The position numbers and the translations under genes are program-made. From Lutraria lutraria (taxonomy: Eukaryota; Mollusca; Bivalvia; Venerida; Mactridae), in the NCBI GenBank assembly GCA_964023205.1, contig OZ026833.1, positions 8,210,138 through 8,274,137 on the forward strand: a stretch of DNA of 64,000 bases, read 5' to 3'. Positions 63,991 to 64,000 of this stretch are shown piece by piece. Under the pieces are notes generated by a model. The model made no database searches. It saw only the letters and a list, made by a program, of their open reading frames with translations, and had not been told where the DNA came from. Positions within the stretch are counted from its first letter, which is position 1. Each line of letters begins with the position of its first letter.

Positions 63991-64000
63991 AACTCACCCG
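63991..64000 (-). other. Possible splice donor at the window edge
   Basis: Minus strand CGG|GTGAGTTAAG fits the donor consensus. If real, an upstream exon of the WD gene ends at 63998. Ten bases are too few to call an exon. Confidence 0.2.

Larger units (their letters stand above)
60133..63997. other. Upstream intron or 5' flank of the WD gene
   Basis: No exon could be supported here. Visible: degenerate 'ccat(a/g)(a/g)caacc' repeats at 60205-60420, a dispersed-repeat fragment at 60715-60780, a TIR element at 61766-62383 and a SINE at 63075-63285. Confidence 0.5.

Overview
The window looks like nuclear DNA of a marine invertebrate, most likely a bivalve mollusc. It is AT-rich, has one long gene split into small exons with GT/AG splice sites, and carries tRNA-headed SINEs, short TIR elements and the 'tgacctNctgacctcaaaat' type of dispersed repeat that I associate with molluscs. 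The phylum is an inference.

Region 1 (1-25609) is a tandem array of a ~1300-bp unit: 19 full copies and an 891-bp partial copy. It probably continues left of the window. Each unit holds a minus-strand tRNA-like Pol III module with A box, B box and oligo-T terminators. Shared point variants show nested higher-order structure: a four-unit block repeated as a five-unit block, then a duplicated dimer. The 73-79 aa ORFs that recur in each unit are by-products of the tRNA-like sequence, not proteins.

Region 2 (25610-31570): the array stops abruptly against a DDE_Tnp_4-type transposase ORF (25612-26427, plus strand). The ORF has a plausible D-D-E triad but no N-terminal domain. Gene-free AT-rich DNA with scattered SINE and TIR remnants follows.

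Region 3 (32062-60132, minus strand) is one large gene that I rebuilt as 27 exons in a continuous frame: 3177 nt, 1058 residues plus stop, incomplete at the N-terminus. It encodes an EF-hand plus WD40-repeat protein of the WDR49/WDR64/WDR95/'WD repeat on Y' type. Exons as short as 24-27 nt build linkers inside the propeller. One intron holds a 3523-bp TIR transposon that itself contains a nine-copy 201-bp tandem array. Other introns hold SINEs, Tigger-like MITEs and minisatellites.

Region 4 (60133-64000) is upstream intron or flank of that gene. It contains a 618-bp TIR element and a SINE 3' region. A consensus splice donor at the very edge may mark the next upstream exon.

I see no bacterial operon, CRISPR array or defence system. 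The most unusual feature is the higher-order satellite with a Pol III module in every unit, ending in a transposase reading frame.
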